Origin: Dehalococcoidia bacterium
Lineage (GTDB): Bacteria > Chloroflexota > Dehalococcoidia > JACPQF01
Direction of reading: 5' to 3'
Length of the DNA: 7,386 bases
NCBI GenBank assembly: GCA_030650265.1
Contig: JAUSEJ010000826.1
Location: forward strand, 1 to 7,386
Shown here one piece after another: positions 6,128 to 7,386 of this stretch. Both the position numbers and the translations under genes were made by a program. The notes beneath the pieces are model-generated. The model saw nothing but the letters and a program-made list of their open reading frames with translations. It did no database searches and was not told the DNA's origin. Position 1 is the first letter of the stretch; every line of letters starts with the position of its first letter.

Positions 6128-7386
6128 GTGAGCAAGAAGAAACACGTCGTTAGCAAGCCCGCAAGCGCGGCGCCTGGCGAGGCGGAAGCCGTTGAGGAGC
6201 TACGCCGACTGGCAGCTCTTGTATTTGAACAGTCTCAACCACCTGCCGGGGTGATGGCTCAGTTTGTTGATAGAATCGATAATCTGCCACCGACGGCCGT
6301 TTCTCGCTTGCTTCGCTCTCTGGCACAGGAGGCTGGCGAAAACGCGCTGCCTCTGTTAGACCATCTGGCAAAAGCGCCGAAGCCGGCCATAGCTGTGGCT
6401 TCGATCGAGGCCCTTGCCAGCGTGCGTTCGGAGCGTTCGGCCGAAATACTGACCCGCCTCGCCGATGCCGATGCCAGCCGGCAGGGCCGTAAGGAGGCAA
6501 AGAGAGCGCTGTTCAAGCTGCGAAGCCTGGGTGTGGCAGTCGATATCCCGTTGGCCGGGACCGCGGTGGCAAAAGAGAGATTTCCTGTCCTGCGTACCCT
6601 TCTGAGTTCATTCGACGGTCGAGGGACACGCGCCGTCATCTTTGGCATAGAAAGACCTTTTGACGCCGTCGAAAGAATTTTCCTGATGCTGAGTGACAGC
6701 AAAGGATTGACGGACTGCTCCAAAGTGGACATGAGTAGAGCAACCTTTGCCCACGAGACCGACCACTTGATTAACGAGACCCTTCGCGGGGGGATCTGGG
6801 CCGAGGCACCTGCATCGTACTGCCGGCAGCTCGTTCATGAGGCCCTGACCCTGAATGCGCGCAGCGGTACACCAGTGCCCAGAGGCTATTTCTACATCAA
6901 GGACGAGATTGGTCGTCCGACAGAGCACTTCGACCGGCCCTTGATCTATCGCGACCTTACCGCCCTCGAAGTGAAGTGGGACCCTACTCTCTTGGAGCAT
7001 TCCGGCGAACTCCTCGATCGTAATGAGTTTGCCGACTGGGCCTTCGCCCTCGACGAGGTCGGGCCGTATTTTATCGAAATGCAGCAACCACGTCGCAGCG
7101 CCATTACCCTGCCGGGTGCGTCGCAGAAGGATCGGGATGAGGAAGTGGCGCGCCGCTTCTTTCAGGCCGTCGTGACACCGGAGAGGCACGCAGCTTATAA
7201 GCGAGAACTGGAGGAAACAGCTTACCTGTTCCTTCGCCACGATAGACGCCTGGATGCAAAACTCGCCCTTGCTGCGGCCGTCGCCATGGACGAACTTCAC
7301 GGCGGCGAGCTGATCCGGGTCCCGTTCTTCCGCTACCTTCTCGCCAGGAGCTTTGCCCTGTTCGAGCGAGAGGTGCGGGGCGGGTC
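6128..7386 (+). CDS. Unrecognised protein with HEAT-like helical repeats, right-truncated
   Basis: The frame is open for 419 codons from GTG 6128 to the right edge, where it is cut. An in-frame TAG at 6122-6124 limits how far upstream it can start; GTG 6128 is the first start and lacks a clear Shine-Dalgarno sequence, and ATG 6254 is a later alternative. Residues 1-10 are basic (SKKKH). Residues of about 25-135 form paired amphipathic helices, such as ALPLLDHLAKAPKPAIAVA, SIEALASVRSERSAEIL and KEAKRALFKLRSLGV, a HEAT-repeat-like pattern typical of protein-binding scaffolds. Residues of about 150-300 look like a mixed alpha/beta domain (VIFGIERPFDAVERIFLMLSD) that I cannot name. The visible end is helical again. 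No signal peptide, membrane segment or catalytic motif is evident. It starts 24 nt after phoU and may share its transcript. Confidence 0.8.
   Translation, partial: MSKKKHVVSKPASAAPGEAEAVEELRRLAALVFEQSQPPAGVMAQFVDRIDNLPPTAVSRLLRSLAQEAGENALPLLDHLAKAPKPAIAVASIEALASVRSERSAEILTRLADADASRQGRKEAKRALFKLRSLGVAVDIPLAGTAVAKERFPVLRTLLSSFDGRGTRAVIFGIERPFDAVERIFLMLSDSKGLTDCSKVDMSRATFAHETDHLINETLRGGIWAEAPASYCRQLVHEALTLNARSGTPVPRGYFYIKDEIGRPTEHFDRPLIYRDLTALEVKWDPTLLEHSGELLDRNEFADWAFALDEVGPYFIEMQQPRRSAITLPGASQKDRDEEVARRFFQAVVTPERHAAYKRELEETAYLFLRHDRRLDAKLALAAAVAMDELHGGELIRVPFFRYLLARSFALFEREVRGG

Noticed and set aside
6608..7300. 230-codon open frame on the minus strand
   Set aside because: It lies fully inside the 419-codon plus-strand frame. 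Its protein is rich in Cys and His without any domain pattern, and it opposes the direction of every other gene. The plus-strand frame shows ordinary helical protein patterns.
1..7386. CRISPR arrays, tRNA or rRNA genes, transposases
   Set aside because: I saw no regularly spaced repeats, no cloverleaf-like segment and no transposase motif anywhere in the window.

Overview
The window holds six genes, all on the + strand, and reads as part of an anaerobic or facultatively anaerobic bacterial genome. It is moderately GC-rich. It combines a tungsten-type aldehyde:ferredoxin oxidoreductase (AOR), a biotin-dependent acyl-CoA carboxylase whose biotinylated part is split over two genes, and dispersed intergenic palindromes. 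This mix reminds me of uncultured Chloroflexota (Dehalococcoidia/Anaerolineae-like) genomes. That taxonomic guess is an inference from gene content and style; there is no rRNA or marker gene here to prove it.

Layout. (1) Positions 1-327: the C-terminal end of a small protein that looks like an SCP2-type lipid-binding domain, entering from the left edge and ending in two tandem TAG stops. (2) 359-1213: an alpha/beta hydrolase with a visible Ser-Asp-His triad. (3) 1214-1402: a regulatory gap. It starts with a four-run G-quadruplex motif directly behind the hydrolase stop. A near-consensus sigma-70 promoter follows (TTGACT, 16 nt, TATAAT), and then an approximately 80-nt leader with a GC-rich hairpin. 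(4) 1403-3166: a complete AOR with the CxxCxxxC plus distal Cys iron-sulfur ligands. (5) 3167-3406: a 240-bp gap with two strong palindromes. (6) 3407-6103: biotin carboxylase, biotin carboxyl carrier protein and PhoU, spaced 8 and 13 nt apart, so probably one transcript. (7) 6128-7386: an open frame of 419 codons that runs off the right edge, with a HEAT-like helical N-terminal half and unknown function. It begins 24 nt after phoU.

How the genes may work together. The hydrolase and the SCP2-like protein could act on a hydrophobic ester or ring-cleavage product. The AOR has its own promoter and interconverts an aldehyde and a carboxylic acid using ferredoxin. The carboxylase genes supply the biotin carboxylase and carrier parts of an acetyl-, propionyl- or related acyl-CoA carboxylase; the carboxyltransferase subunit is not in the window. 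PhoU is a phosphate-signalling regulator that is normally found beside pst transporter genes, which are absent here.

For two genes (hydrolase and AOR) the longest possible start codon is an ATG that overlaps a perfect Shine-Dalgarno sequence. I moved both starts downstream, to GTG 359 and ATG 1403. I did not find an obviously new multi-gene system. The points most worth following up are the AOR variant with its leader RNA, the unrecognised run-off gene, and the placement of phoU.
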